Assembly: GCA_017467225.1 (NCBI GenBank)
Contig: JAFTSR010000298.1
Location: 1 to 12,757 of the forward strand
Origin: Clostridia bacterium
GTDB lineage: Bacteria; Bacillota_A; Clostridia; Oscillospirales; CAG-272
Reading direction: 5' to 3'
DNA length: 12,757 nt
In this document: one piece after another, positions 4,928 to 11,897 of the stretch
Position numbering within the stretch: the stretch's first letter is position 1
How the letters are laid out: the number at the start of each line of letters is the position of its first letter
Notes under the pieces: model-generated
Told to the model about the DNA's origin: nothing
What the model saw: only the letters and a program-made list of their open reading frames with translations
Database searches by the model: none
Translations under genes and position numbers: made by a program

Positions 4928-7459
4928 TTACACGATGGTATAGCTTCCCGTACCGATCTCAAAGTGCCATCTGCCGCCCTCGACCGTCGCGCACAGCTCA
5001 TCGGCAGACAGCTCCACGCCGTTAACACACAGCGTCTCTCTGCCATCCGCGACCGAAAGAATGACCGTCGCGCTGCTGCCCATCGGAACGGTAAAGCAAT
5101 AGCGGAAGCCGTCGTCCATCGCATCCCACGCGCTCTCGATGCGACCGTAGCGGCTGTCGTAGTGCGCCTTGACGTGGCGGATGGGCGTCTGACCCTTGGG
5201 CAGCTGCGCCGGCGTGCGGGTATCGGGCTCAGGCGCGAGCACGAAATGCTCAAAGCCGCCCGTTCTCGGATCGGGACGGATACCGGCCATATAACCAAAC
5301 ATCCACTCTGCCACAGCACCGTACGCATAATGGTTAAAGGAGTTCATGCCGACAGGACCGAAGCCCTTCTCCACCGTGTAGGAGTTCCATCTCTCCCAAA
5401 CGGTAGTGGCACCCTGCAGAACGCTGTACAGCCAGGAGGGATCCTTGGTCTGCAGAAGCAGCGAGTACGCCAGATCGTTCATGCCGTTCTCACCCAGCGT
5501 GCGGTTGAGAATGCCCGTGCCGACAAAGCCGGTGGACAGGCAGTAATCGTTGCTCTCGATTTTGTCGCGCAGCCTCCGTCTGAAGTTCTCAACCAGCTCC
5601 GGCTCGCTCTCCTCATCGATCATGCCAAAGGCAAGCGCCAAAAGATAACCGGTCTGCGTATCCTCGGTCAGCGAGCCGTCATCCTTGAGATACGTTGCTC
5701 TCCAATGTGCCAAAATCTTTTCGCGCAGATGGTGATAGTATGCTGCTCTGACCTCGTACTTGGTCTCGCAGCGAGCCAGCACCTTGGAAAATCCGCTCAT
5801 CAGGTAAGCGTCAAACGCGTAGTAGCAAACGCCGATGTAGGTTTTGTCTGTCACATCGTAGCACAGCCAGTCGCCGTAGGTCGGCTTGGGGCCGTTCATA
5901 CCGTACTGCTCCAGCGAATGCATGTAGGACTCCATCGCCTCGTAGTGATCGGCCAGCAGCGTCTCGTCGCGGAACATGCGCCACATCTGGTAGGGCACGG
6001 TGATTGCCGCATCACCCCAAGCCGCGGCATTGCGACCGACGATCGGCAGCGTCGGAATGATGTCGCCCACCTCGCCGTCGTAGCTTGCCTGACAAGCGCG
6101 TACGTCGCCCAGCCACTTGCGCATGAAGCGATGTGTGTCATAGAAATAGGCACCCGCACCGCAGAAAATCTGGGTGTCGCCCGTCCAGCCGTAGCGCTCG
6201 TCACGCTGCGGACAGTCGGTCGGATTGGAGAAATAGTTGCCGCGCATACCCCAAACGATCTTGGAAATCAGCTGATTGACCAGCGGATGATCGGTCTCGA
6301 TCATGCCCGTTTCCTTCATATCCGAGAACACGACGCGGCCCTGTACGCTGCGAACCTCGATATCCGCGTCGGCGTGAAGCTCCAGATAGCGGAAGCCATA
6401 GTAGGTGTGCGTCGGCTCGTAGGTCTCGGTGCCGCGACCTGCGGCGATATACGTCATGCGAGAGAGGGCACGACGGTAGTTTTCCACGTACATGCTACCG
6501 GCAGGGCCGTCGTTGCCGCGCGATCTGTCGCCGCTGTCGTTGAGCATCTCGGCAAAAATGCCCGTAACCATGGTGCCGGACGGAGCACCTGCAATGGTGA
6601 TCCGCGGACGGCCGACCATGTTCTGCCCCATGTCTAAGATCAACTTCTGTCCTACCTTGAGCTTGATGGCCTCACACCCCTGTCCGACCGTTCGGGAGAG
6701 CACGTGGATCTTTCCGAATTCGCTGCCGTCCTCGTCCACGCCGTCATGCAGCACCGCGCTCACGGGCGTGCGTGTCAGCTTGGGATGCACCCGCAGCGGA
6801 TCGCCGACAAACGGCTCAACGATGCCGTCAAACTGTTCGTATGCCACCGCGTCGCTCCAGTCATACGCCTCGGGAGAGAGCGAGGGATCGGGCACGCGCG
6901 CGTCATAGTACTCACCGTCCCAGATATCCGCCGCACGGATGGGACCGCCGATGGCAGTCTGCCAACCGGGAGCGCTGGCGTACAGCGTGCTGCGACCGTC
7001 CGCGCCCGTTACCTCAATTTCGCCGCAGAAGGCAACCACGCTGTCCTCGCAATAATAGCCGCAGGACATCTGACCTGCCCACCATCCCTGCGAAACGACC
7101 GCCACCAAGGTATTGTGCACTCTGTCGCCACACAGCGGCAAAAGATCGTATTCATAAGAAAAGACGCGATGCTTGTAATCGGTCCATTCGGGCTTGAGCT
7201 CATCATAGCGCATGCCGTCGTCCATCTTTGTGCCGACACGCAGACCGTTGACAAACAAATCAAATACACCCAGCGCCGTCGCACGCACAACAGCCGCGCG
7301 CACTCCCACCGGAAGATCGAACTCACAGCGGAACAGCACCAGTCCGTCACCGGTCTTGGCTGGCTGCTCACAGGTGTTGAACGGTGTTGTTTGCTTCCAG
7401 GGATGAACGTGCTCCTGCGTCTGCAGCTGCGCGTTGGTGATAAACGTTGCTTTTTTCAT
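4928..7459 (-). CDS. Alpha-L-rhamnosidase, glycoside hydrolase family 78
   Basis: Releases terminal alpha-L-rhamnose from plant or bacterial oligosaccharides and glycosides, by inversion in family GH78. The 843 residues cover N-terminal beta-sandwich domains (about 1-380, with the family pattern VNGLRVG near 70-76 and DMGQNMVGR near 276-284), an (alpha/alpha)6 barrel and a C-terminal beta domain ending in GTGSYTIV. The barrel has the signature DCPQRDERYGWTGD at about 415-428, with conserved acidic residues including the probable general acid, and the later NHYAYGAVAEW segment that carries the general base Glu in this family. No signal peptide is present, so it should act inside the cell on imported oligosaccharides; no transporter gene lies in this window. 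Start: ATG at 7459 has GAGAGGG 7 nt upstream; an in-frame TTG 6 bases earlier is too close to that site. Confidence 0.93.
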   Translation of the reverse strand: MKKATFITNAQLQTQEHVHPWKQTTPFNTCEQPAKTGDGLVLFRCEFDLPVGVRAAVVRATALGVFDLFVNGLRVGTKMDDGMRYDELKPEWTDYKHRVFSYEYDLLPLCGDRVHNTLVAVVSQGWWAGQMSCGYYCEDSVVAFCGEIEVTGADGRSTLYASAPGWQTAIGGPIRAADIWDGEYYDARVPDPSLSPEAYDWSDAVAYEQFDGIVEPFVGDPLRVHPKLTRTPVSAVLHDGVDEDGSEFGKIHVLSRTVGQGCEAIKLKVGQKLILDMGQNMVGRPRITIAGAPSGTMVTGIFAEMLNDSGDRSRGNDGPAGSMYVENYRRALSRMTYIAAGRGTETYEPTHTYYGFRYLELHADADIEVRSVQGRVVFSDMKETGMIETDHPLVNQLISKIVWGMRGNYFSNPTDCPQRDERYGWTGDTQIFCGAGAYFYDTHRFMRKWLGDVRACQASYDGEVGDIIPTLPIVGRNAAAWGDAAITVPYQMWRMFRDETLLADHYEAMESYMHSLEQYGMNGPKPTYGDWLCYDVTDKTYIGVCYYAFDAYLMSGFSKVLARCETKYEVRAAYYHHLREKILAHWRATYLKDDGSLTEDTQTGYLLALAFGMIDEESEPELVENFRRRLRDKIESNDYCLSTGFVGTGILNRTLGENGMNDLAYSLLLQTKDPSWLYSVLQGATTVWERWNSYTVEKGFGPVGMNSFNHYAYGAVAEWMFGYMAGIRPDPRTGGFEHFVLAPEPDTRTPAQLPKGQTPIRHVKAHYDSRYGRIESAWDAMDDGFRYCFTVPMGSSATVILSVADGRETLCVNGVELSADELCATVEGGRWHFEIGTGSYTIV

Positions 7460-7519
7460 GATCAAGCCCTCTCTTTTCTCAAGTCGCGCGGCCGCCGTGC
7501 AGCCACGCCTGTCCTACAA

Positions 7520-7548
7520 ATGATACCACATTTTTCGCCGCTTGGCAA
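7520..7548 (-). promoter_or_regulatory. Promoter of the rhamnosidase gene
   Basis: On the minus strand TTGCCA (7548 to 7543), 17 bases and TATCAT (7525 to 7520), with a TG one base before the -10 (extended -10). It lies about 60 bases before the start codon at 7459. Confidence 0.75.
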
Positions 7549-7556
7549 TGGGCAGC

Positions 7557-7588
7557 TTGCACAAGATTGCCAAAGATTATTTGTGCAA
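7557..7588. promoter_or_regulatory. Inverted repeat, probable operator
   Basis: TTGCACAA (7557-7564) and TTGTGCAA (7581-7588) are exact complements 16 bases apart, centre to centre 24 bases, so both half sites face nearly the same helix side. The repeat starts 8 bases upstream of the rhamnosidase -35 and ends 32 bases before the -35 of the divergent threonine aldolase promoter. The position suits an activator of the rhamnosidase; the spacing is too wide for a terminator. Confidence 0.5.
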
Positions 7589-7620
7589 AATCACAACGCG
7601 CCGAAATTATCAAAAAAGCA

Positions 7621-7649
7621 TTGACAAACGCAGCACAAGGATGTAAAAT
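7621..7649 (+). promoter_or_regulatory. Promoter of the threonine aldolase gene
   Basis: TTGACA (7621-7626), 17 bases and TAAAAT (7644-7649), followed by an AAGGAG ribosome binding site (7667-7672) 6 nt before the ATG at 7679. The -35 is perfect and the -10 differs at one base. Confidence 0.85.
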
Positions 7650-7678
7650 ATAGGGGAATACATTTTAAGGAGATTTTT

Positions 7679-8719
7679 ATGATCCGTTTTGAAAACGACT
7701 ATGCCGAGGGCGCACATCCTGCCGTCCTTCAGGCCTTGATCGATACCAACACCGCACAGACCCCCGGCTACGGCACAGACACTTATTGCGAGTCAGCTCG
7801 CGCCACCGTTCGCCGCCTGTGCGAGCGCGAGGACGTTGACGTACATTTTCTGGTCGGCGGTACGCAGACCAACACCATTGCCATCTGTGCCGCGCTGCGT
7901 CCTCATCAGGGCGTTATTGCCGCGACCACGGGACACATTGCGGTACACGAATCCGGTGCTATCGAGGCCACCGGTCACAAGGTGCTGACGCTTCCCTCGG
8001 GCGACGACGGCAAGATCACCGCCGTACAGGTACGTGACTACGTTCTTGCCCACCGTGCCGACGCAACCTTTGAGCACATGGTGCAGCCGGCCATGGTCTA
8101 TATTTCGCAGTCCACCGAGAACGGTACCGTTTATACCTTGGACGAGTTGGACGCCCTGTGGCAGACCTGCCGCGAGCTGGACATTCTTCTGTACGTGGAC
8201 GGCGCACGTCTTGGCTACGCTTTGATGTCCGAGGGTGCCATGTCCCTGCCCGAGCTGGCCGCTCGCTGTGATATGTTCTATATCGGCGGCACCAAAATGG
8301 GCGCGCTGTTCGGCGAGGCGCTGGTCATCTCCAATCCCGCCGTCAAAAAGGATTTCCGCTATATTCTCAAGCAGCACGGCGCTATGCTGGCCAAGGGCAG
8401 ACTGCTGGGCGTGCAATTTGAAGCGCTCCTTGGTAACGGACTGTATTTTGAGATCGGTGCCAAGGCCAACGCACAGGCCGCTCGCCTGCGTGCTGCATTT
8501 GACGCACTCGGGGTACCCATGCGCTATGACTCGCCCACCAACCAGCAGTTCCCCATTCTGCCCGACACCGTGCTTGCTGCGCTGTCTGAAAAATACGCCT
8601 TCTCTTACTGGGAGCGCGTCGATGACACCCACAGTGCCGTTCGCTTCTGCACCGGCTGGGCAACCGAGGACGAGAGCGTTGACGCGCTGATCGCTGACTT
8701 GAAGGAGATTTTACCGTAA
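7679..8719 (+). CDS. ltaE: Low-specificity L-threonine aldolase
   Basis: PLP enzyme that splits L-threonine or L-allo-threonine into glycine and acetaldehyde in the cytoplasm. The 346 residues have the fold-type I pattern: a small N-terminal segment FENDYAEGAHPAVLQAL, the cofactor-binding GGTQTNT (60-66), H90 in HIAVHESGA for ring stacking, YVDGARL with D174, and the Schiff-base lysine K206 in YIGGTKMG. Length is normal. The gene starts at the ATG at 7679 with a good ribosome binding site and promoter, and its stop is 2 nt before the next gene. Close relatives include other beta-eliminating aldolases, so phenylserine or allo-threonine preference cannot be read from sequence. Confidence 0.93.
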   Translation: MIRFENDYAEGAHPAVLQALIDTNTAQTPGYGTDTYCESARATVRRLCEREDVDVHFLVGGTQTNTIAICAALRPHQGVIAATTGHIAVHESGAIEATGHKVLTLPSGDDGKITAVQVRDYVLAHRADATFEHMVQPAMVYISQSTENGTVYTLDELDALWQTCRELDILLYVDGARLGYALMSEGAMSLPELAARCDMFYIGGTKMGALFGEALVISNPAVKKDFRYILKQHGAMLAKGRLLGVQFEALLGNGLYFEIGAKANAQAARLRAAFDALGVPMRYDSPTNQQFPILPDTVLAALSEKYAFSYWERVDDTHSAVRFCTGWATEDESVDALIADLKEILP

Positions 8720-8721
8720 TC

Positions 8722-9237
8722 ATGATCAACTATACGCTTCCCGAAACCATTCCCCTGGGCTTGCCGCAAACAGACTCGGCACATGCCCGCCGCGCCTTGG
8801 CTTTGTTCCAGCAGGGCTGCCAATGTGCACAGGCCACCTTCTGCGCCTTTGAGGACATCACAGCGCTGCCGCATGACACCTGCATGGCACTTGCCGCTTC
8901 GTTCGGCGGCGGTGTTTCCCGCATCCGCGGCGGTTGCGGTGCGCTGTCCGGCATTCTGATGGCCGCCGGCGTGCTGCTCTATCCCACCTTTCCCAAGGAA
9001 AGTGCCAAGGACGATCACTACCGCCTGACGCAGTATCTCGCCGCTCGCTTCAAGGAGCGCATGACCAGCATTTACTGCCGAGATCTTTTGCAATTGCCGG
9101 GTACGGTGGAGATGCCGATCAGCAGCAAGCGCACGTCGCAATATTATGCCGACCGTCCCTGTGCGGCTGCCATTGTGGCTGCAGCGGAGATTCTGGAAGA
9201 TGTGCTGCAGATGCATCGGCGCGGCGAGCTGGCCTAA
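8722..9237 (+). CDS. C_GCAxxG_C_C family putative redox-active protein
   Basis: A 171-residue soluble protein of a cysteine-rich family thought, from its conserved cysteines, to bind a metal or take part in redox chemistry; no reaction is established. Cysteines are C33, C35, C41, C54, C72, C119 and C147. The motif that names the family is seen as GCGALSG (71-77), with the preceding FGGG and the later PCAAAIV around C147. No membrane segment or signal peptide. The ATG at 8722 is 2 nt after the ltaE stop; the AAGGAG at 8702-8707 lies 14 nt away inside ltaE, so coupled translation is likely. Pairing with threonine aldolase suggests co-expression but does not by itself give a function. Confidence 0.85.
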   Translation: MINYTLPETIPLGLPQTDSAHARRALALFQQGCQCAQATFCAFEDITALPHDTCMALAASFGGGVSRIRGGCGALSGILMAAGVLLYPTFPKESAKDDHYRLTQYLAARFKERMTSIYCRDLLQLPGTVEMPISSKRTSQYYADRPCAAAIVAAAEILEDVLQMHRRGELA

Positions 9238-9313
9238 GTGCTCAGAGAAGCGGCCTGCGAAGAAACGAAAGCGTTTTTGAACGGAAAATAATCAAAAGTG
9301 TTTTGAGGGGAGC

Positions 9314-9350
9314 GCGAGGGGAAACTTTTTTCCAAAAAAGTTCCCCTCGC
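9314..9350. repeat. Long hairpin, probable dispersed repeat
   Basis: The arm 9314-9331 (GCGAGGGGAAACTTTTTT) pairs with 9334-9350 through 17 base pairs with one bulged A, leaving almost no loop. There is no T tract after it, so it is not a standard terminator although it follows the ltaE-linked operon. Hairpins of this build (GGGGAACTTTTTT with its complement, preceded by TTTTGAGGGG) recur between genes in Oscillospirales genomes as far as I remember; this was not searched. Confidence 0.55.
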
Positions 9351-9382
9351 ACCTAAATACTTCTTCATGAAAGGAGCAAGCC

Positions 9383-10594
9383 ATGAAAGCCGTTGCCATT
9401 ATCTGCGAATACAATCCCTTCCACCGCGGTCACGCGTATCAGATCGACTGTGCCCGTCGAGATTGCCAAGCTGACGCTGTCATCTGCATCATGAGCGAGC
9501 TTTTGACCCAGCGCGGCGAGCTGGCGATCGCCGACCCATACCACCGCGCCGAGGCTGCCATCCGTTGCGGTGCAGATGTGGTGCTCAGCCTGCCCTTCCC
9601 CTACAGTGGCGCCGCTGCCGAGCACTTTGCCACAGCCGGCGTCCATATTGCGACCGCGCTGGGCGCGACACATCTTCATTTTGGTAGCGAGTGCGGCGAC
9701 CTTGCCTCGTTGCAAAAAGCGGCGACGCTTGTAAACACCCCCGAATTTATCGCGCAGCTGACCGCCCTGCAGCGCGAGCAGCCCGAGCTTGGCGTTATGC
9801 AGGCGCGTGAGATGCTGCTGCAGCGCACACTCGGCATCAATGGCTTCCCTGACGGCGCAAACGATCTTTTGGGGCTGGCCTATCTTGCCGCCATTGAAGC
9901 ACAGCGCAGCCCTCTCCTTCCCATGACCACCCAACGCGTCGGACAAGACTACCGTGACGACGCACACACCGCTGACACTTATGCCTCGGCTTCGGCTCTG
10001 CGCCGCCTGTGGCGAGAGAACGGTTCGCTTCACGCGCTGGCAAAGCGGTTGCCGCCCGAAAGCTACGACGCGCTTTGCCGCGCCCGCGAAGATGGACTCT
10101 GCCCCACCAACACCGACCGTCTGTCTGTCGCCGCACAGGCCTTCTTGCGCTTGGCCGATCCCACGCAGCTCGCGCAGTACGCCGAGCTTGGCGGCGGTAT
10201 GGCGCAGCGGCTGATCACTACGGCACAGTCTTCCACCTACCATCGCCTGTCCGATCTGATCGCCGCGGCAGCCACCAAGCGCTACACCAACGCACGGCTG
10301 TGGCGTGCCCTTTGGTTTGGGTGGTGCGGCGTCGCGCCCGACGATGTAACTGCACCTCCCGCCTACACGCGTCTACTCGGCTGCAGCCCGCAAGGTCGCG
10401 CTTACCTTTCCTCGGTTCGTAAGAGCGCTGCCATTCCCGTGCTCACCAAGCCGGCCGACGTTCCAAAGACGCCTGCCGCCGCGCGTCAGCACGCCCTGGA
10501 GCAGGCCCTGGCTGCGCTGTACACTCTCGCGCTGCCCACGCCGCGCCCGACCGGCTTTTTCCTGCGCGCCATGCCCTATCTTGCCGACTCCTGA
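9383..10594 (+). CDS. tmcAL: tRNA(Met) cytidine acetate ligase
   Basis: Forms N4-acetylcytidine at the wobble base C34 of elongator tRNA(Met), using ATP and acetate, in the cytoplasm. The 403 residues have family length (formerly YlbM, DUF795). The nucleotidyltransferase motif EYNPFHRGH lies at 9-17 (H14, H17). Further conserved points are QRGE (43-46), FGSE with G101, N160 in GAND, the SASALRRL segment near 205, and RLLGCSPQGRAYL with the KSAAIPVLTK stretch near the C-terminus. The usual SGNF just before QRGE is SELL (38-41). ATG at 9383 follows AAAGGAG with 6 nt spacing. I see no clear promoter; the palindromic repeat lies just upstream. Followed by a separate promoter at 10645. Confidence 0.92.
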   Translation: MKAVAIICEYNPFHRGHAYQIDCARRDCQADAVICIMSELLTQRGELAIADPYHRAEAAIRCGADVVLSLPFPYSGAAAEHFATAGVHIATALGATHLHFGSECGDLASLQKAATLVNTPEFIAQLTALQREQPELGVMQAREMLLQRTLGINGFPDGANDLLGLAYLAAIEAQRSPLLPMTTQRVGQDYRDDAHTADTYASASALRRLWRENGSLHALAKRLPPESYDALCRAREDGLCPTNTDRLSVAAQAFLRLADPTQLAQYAELGGGMAQRLITTAQSSTYHRLSDLIAAAATKRYTNARLWRALWFGWCGVAPDDVTAPPAYTRLLGCSPQGRAYLSSVRKSAAIPVLTKPADVPKTPAAARQHALEQALAALYTLALPTPRPTGFFLRAMPYLADS

Positions 10595-10644
10595 AGAGCG
10601 GCCGGCGCTTCCGTACAAAATTTCCAAAATCCCGCCATTACCCC

Positions 10645-10673
10645 TTGACTTTTTCTGCAGTTTGTGGTATGAT
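10645..10673 (+). promoter_or_regulatory. Promoter of the 97-residue protein gene
   Basis: TTGACT (10645-10650), 17 bases and TATGAT (10668-10673), with TG at the extended -10 position (TGTGGTATGAT). Transcription would begin near 10680, about 35 bases before the start codon. Confidence 0.85.
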
Positions 10674-10713
10674 AGATGTAGTATAGTCAAATGCGCGAAA
10701 GGAAGATAATATC

Positions 10714-11007
10714 ATGGCAAATCAAGAAAAGATGCCCGTCAGCGGTGAGTACCTGGAATATCTCGGCAAGCCGCTGGTTCGTGAGGGCGACACCATCTGC
10801 TACGGCGATATGAATGAAAAATGCATTCTCATCATGGAGATTCTCTCCTATAAGGATAAAGACAATCAGAAGCTGCCCGACAAGATCATGATTCAGATCA
10901 TCGATTCCAAGGATCCCAATCGCATCATCCGCCAGGGCTCCTACAACGGCTTGCACGATGCCTTCCGCATGGGACTGATCTGGCTCGATCAGGCTCTGCA
11001 GCAATGA
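10714..11007 (+). CDS. Conserved hypothetical small protein
   Basis: Function unknown. A 97-residue soluble, mixed-charge protein without signal peptide, membrane segment or Cys cluster (C29 and C37 only). The N-terminal half has YLEYLGKPLVREGDTICYGD, a pattern I recall from small uncharacterised proteins of Clostridia (often GKPLVR-x-G-x-TI-x-YG); the C-terminal half alternates short strands (KIMIQIID) and a helix ending LIWLDQALQQ. ATG at 10714 follows AAAGGAAG with about 8 nt spacing. It forms a complete single-gene unit between its own extended -10 promoter and a strong terminator, which argues for a real, well expressed gene. Neighbours give no clue to its role. Confidence 0.85.
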   Translation: MANQEKMPVSGEYLEYLGKPLVREGDTICYGDMNEKCILIMEILSYKDKDNQKLPDKIMIQIIDSKDPNRIIRQGSYNGLHDAFRMGLIWLDQALQQ

Positions 11008-11013
11008 TCATTC

Positions 11014-11046
11014 AAAACAGCGTGTATCGGTACACGCTGTTTTTTT
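11014..11046 (+). terminator. Rho-independent terminator
   Basis: AAAACAGCGTGTA (11014-11026) pairs with TACACGCTGTTTT (11031-11043) around a TCGG loop, followed by T to 11046. It begins 7 bases after the stop codon of the 97-residue protein. Confidence 0.95.
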
Positions 11047-11099
11047 GGAATTTTGTACATCTTTCTCACGATTTTTGTTGCTATCGTTGCTCGCTTTTT

Positions 11100-11140
11100 A
11101 GCCATTTTCGCAACTTATGCCGTTATATGGCTGTTTTTTT
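11100..11140 (+). terminator. Possible second, weak terminator
   Basis: AGCCAT (11100-11105) pairs with ATGGCT (11127-11132) across a 21-base loop and is followed by G and seven T (11134-11140). The short stem and large loop make it weak on its own. It stands between the strong terminator at 11014 and the mgsA-type promoter. The rest of 11047-11163 is AT-rich and shows no gene. Confidence 0.3.
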
Positions 11141-11163
11141 GCTTTCATTGCGCAAAAAAGGTG

Positions 11164-11192
11164 TTGACAAAACAAGAAAAACGTGTTATAAT
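11164..11192 (+). promoter_or_regulatory. Fully consensus promoter of the MgsA-family gene
   Basis: TTGACA (11164-11169), exactly 17 bases and TATAAT (11187-11192), with TG at the extended -10 position. Every base of both boxes matches the sigma-A consensus. Transcription should begin near 11199, about 65 bases before the start codon. Confidence 0.95.
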
Positions 11193-11208
11193 AACAACGA
11201 TAAATGGG

Positions 11209-11233
11209 GTATGAGGGCTTTGGTTTCTCATAC
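11209..11233 (+). other. 5' leader hairpin
   Basis: GTATGAG (11209-11215) pairs with CTCATAC (11227-11233) around an 11-base loop, about ten bases into the predicted transcript. It leaves the ribosome binding site (11251-11258) free, so it may protect the 5' end rather than block translation. Confidence 0.4.
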
Positions 11234-11263
11234 ACACCGAAATACACGAGAGGAAGGTTCGAA

Positions 11264-11695
11264 ATGGAAATTGCTATTATTGCTCATGACACAAAAAAAG
11301 AACTGATGACACAGTTTTGTATTGCTTACTGCGGTATTCTGAGTAAGCACAATCTGTGTGCCACGAGTATCACTGCAAAATGTATTTCCGAGGCCACCGG
11401 GCTTGAGATCGAACGCCTTCTGACGGGTGAACAGGGCGGCGAGCAGCAGATTGCTTCCCGCATCGCCTACAATGAGATCGACGTCTTGCTCGATTTCCGC
11501 GACACCAGACCGCAAGAGAGAGATAACGACACCGAGCGCGAGCTGTTCCGCTTGTGTGATATGTATAACATTCCCGTTGCTACCAATATCGCCACCGCAG
11601 AGGTACTCATCACCGCTCTTGACCGCGGAGATCTGGACTGGCGTGAGCTGCTTAATCCGCACAGCGCCAAGGCCCGCTCCAAGAAAAAGGCATAA
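11264..11695 (+). CDS. Methylglyoxal synthase family protein with altered active site
   Basis: The family turns dihydroxyacetone phosphate into methylglyoxal and phosphate in the cytoplasm. The 143-residue protein keeps the family frame: IIAHDTKK (5-12), YCGILSKHNLCAT, GGEQQIASRIAYNEIDVLL (58-76), and YNIPVATNIATAEVLI. It aligns to E. coli MgsA (recalled sequence) without gaps at an offset of 11. H8, D9, K12 and D80 match H19, D20, K23 and D91. Changed are the catalytic D71 (here E60), H98 (D87) and D101 (T90), and the phosphate-binding loop TGTTG (here TSITA, with I36 for T47). Activity as methylglyoxal synthase is therefore uncertain. ATG at 11264 follows GAGGAAGG; an ATG at 11204 has no binding site. 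The gene has a consensus promoter and its stop is 7 bases before the thrS T-box. Confidence 0.88.
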   Translation: MEIAIIAHDTKKELMTQFCIAYCGILSKHNLCATSITAKCISEATGLEIERLLTGEQGGEQQIASRIAYNEIDVLLDFRDTRPQERDNDTERELFRLCDMYNIPVATNIATAEVLITALDRGDLDWRELLNPHSAKARSKKKA

Positions 11696-11702
11696 CCGCC
11701 AA

Positions 11703-11897
11703 CCCAAAGAACACGTGCTACCCGACCGTCGTCCCACAGAGAGAGAGCCAGTTGCTGCAAGGCTCTTGCCCGACACCCGTAGCATACCGCCTTTGGGATA
11801 ATTGCATAGTTCAACGAAGTAAAACGTTCGGGTGGAACCGTGCGGACTCTTATGACTCCACACCCCGGCAAGCGACAAGCTTGTCGGGGTTGTTTTT
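11703..11897 (+). promoter_or_regulatory. T-box riboswitch, threonine-specific, upstream of thrS
   Basis: Uncharged tRNA(Thr) binding would favour antitermination and thrS expression. Stem I: CCCAAAG (11703-11709) pairs with CTTTGGG (11791-11797), and TGCTAC (11716-11721) with GTAGCA (11779-11784); the internal loop between them holds TACCGC, whose ACC (11786-11788) is a Thr codon followed by a purine. A distal hairpin AGAGCC/GGCTCT carries a GTTG-containing loop. The T-box CGGGTGGAACCGTG is at 11829-11842; CGGG and GTG pair with CCCG (11864-11867) and CAC (11861-11863), leaving the TGGAACC bulge that binds the tRNA end. The variable base of the bulge is A, which pairs with a U discriminator. 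The leader follows the MgsA-family stop codon with no visible promoter. Confidence 0.93.
11862..11897 (+). terminator. T-box terminator
   Basis: ACCCCGGCAAGC (11862-11873) pairs with GCTTGTCGGGGT (11879-11890), 12 pairs with one G-T, followed by TGTTTTT. Its first six bases are the same ones needed for the antiterminator, so the two folds exclude each other. Confidence 0.93.

Noticed and set aside
4826..6637. 603-codon open frame on + opposite the rhamnosidase gene, just after the + promoter-like sequence
   Set aside because: It starts with TTG without a ribosome binding site, has the His/Arg/Val-rich composition of an antisense frame in GC-rich DNA, and lies wholly over a clear GH78 gene.
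7793..8632. 279-codon open frame on - opposite ltaE
   Set aside because: The + strand encodes a complete threonine aldolase with active-site lysine; the other frame shows no known motif.
9266..9277. Small AAACG/CGTTT hairpin after the C_GCAxxG_C_C gene as terminator
   Set aside because: Only five pairs, mostly A-T, too weak to claim.
9365..10243. 292-codon open frame on - opposite tmcAL
   Set aside because: Antisense shadow of a recognised gene with codon bias; no ribosome binding site.
10594..10612. GC-rich inverted repeat at the tmcAL stop as terminator
   Set aside because: The stem is mismatched (GAAGAGC against GCGCTTC) and no T tract follows.
11204..11263. ATG at 11204 as start of the MgsA-family protein
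   Set aside because: It lies inside the leader hairpin without a ribosome binding site; the ATG at 11264 fits the family start.
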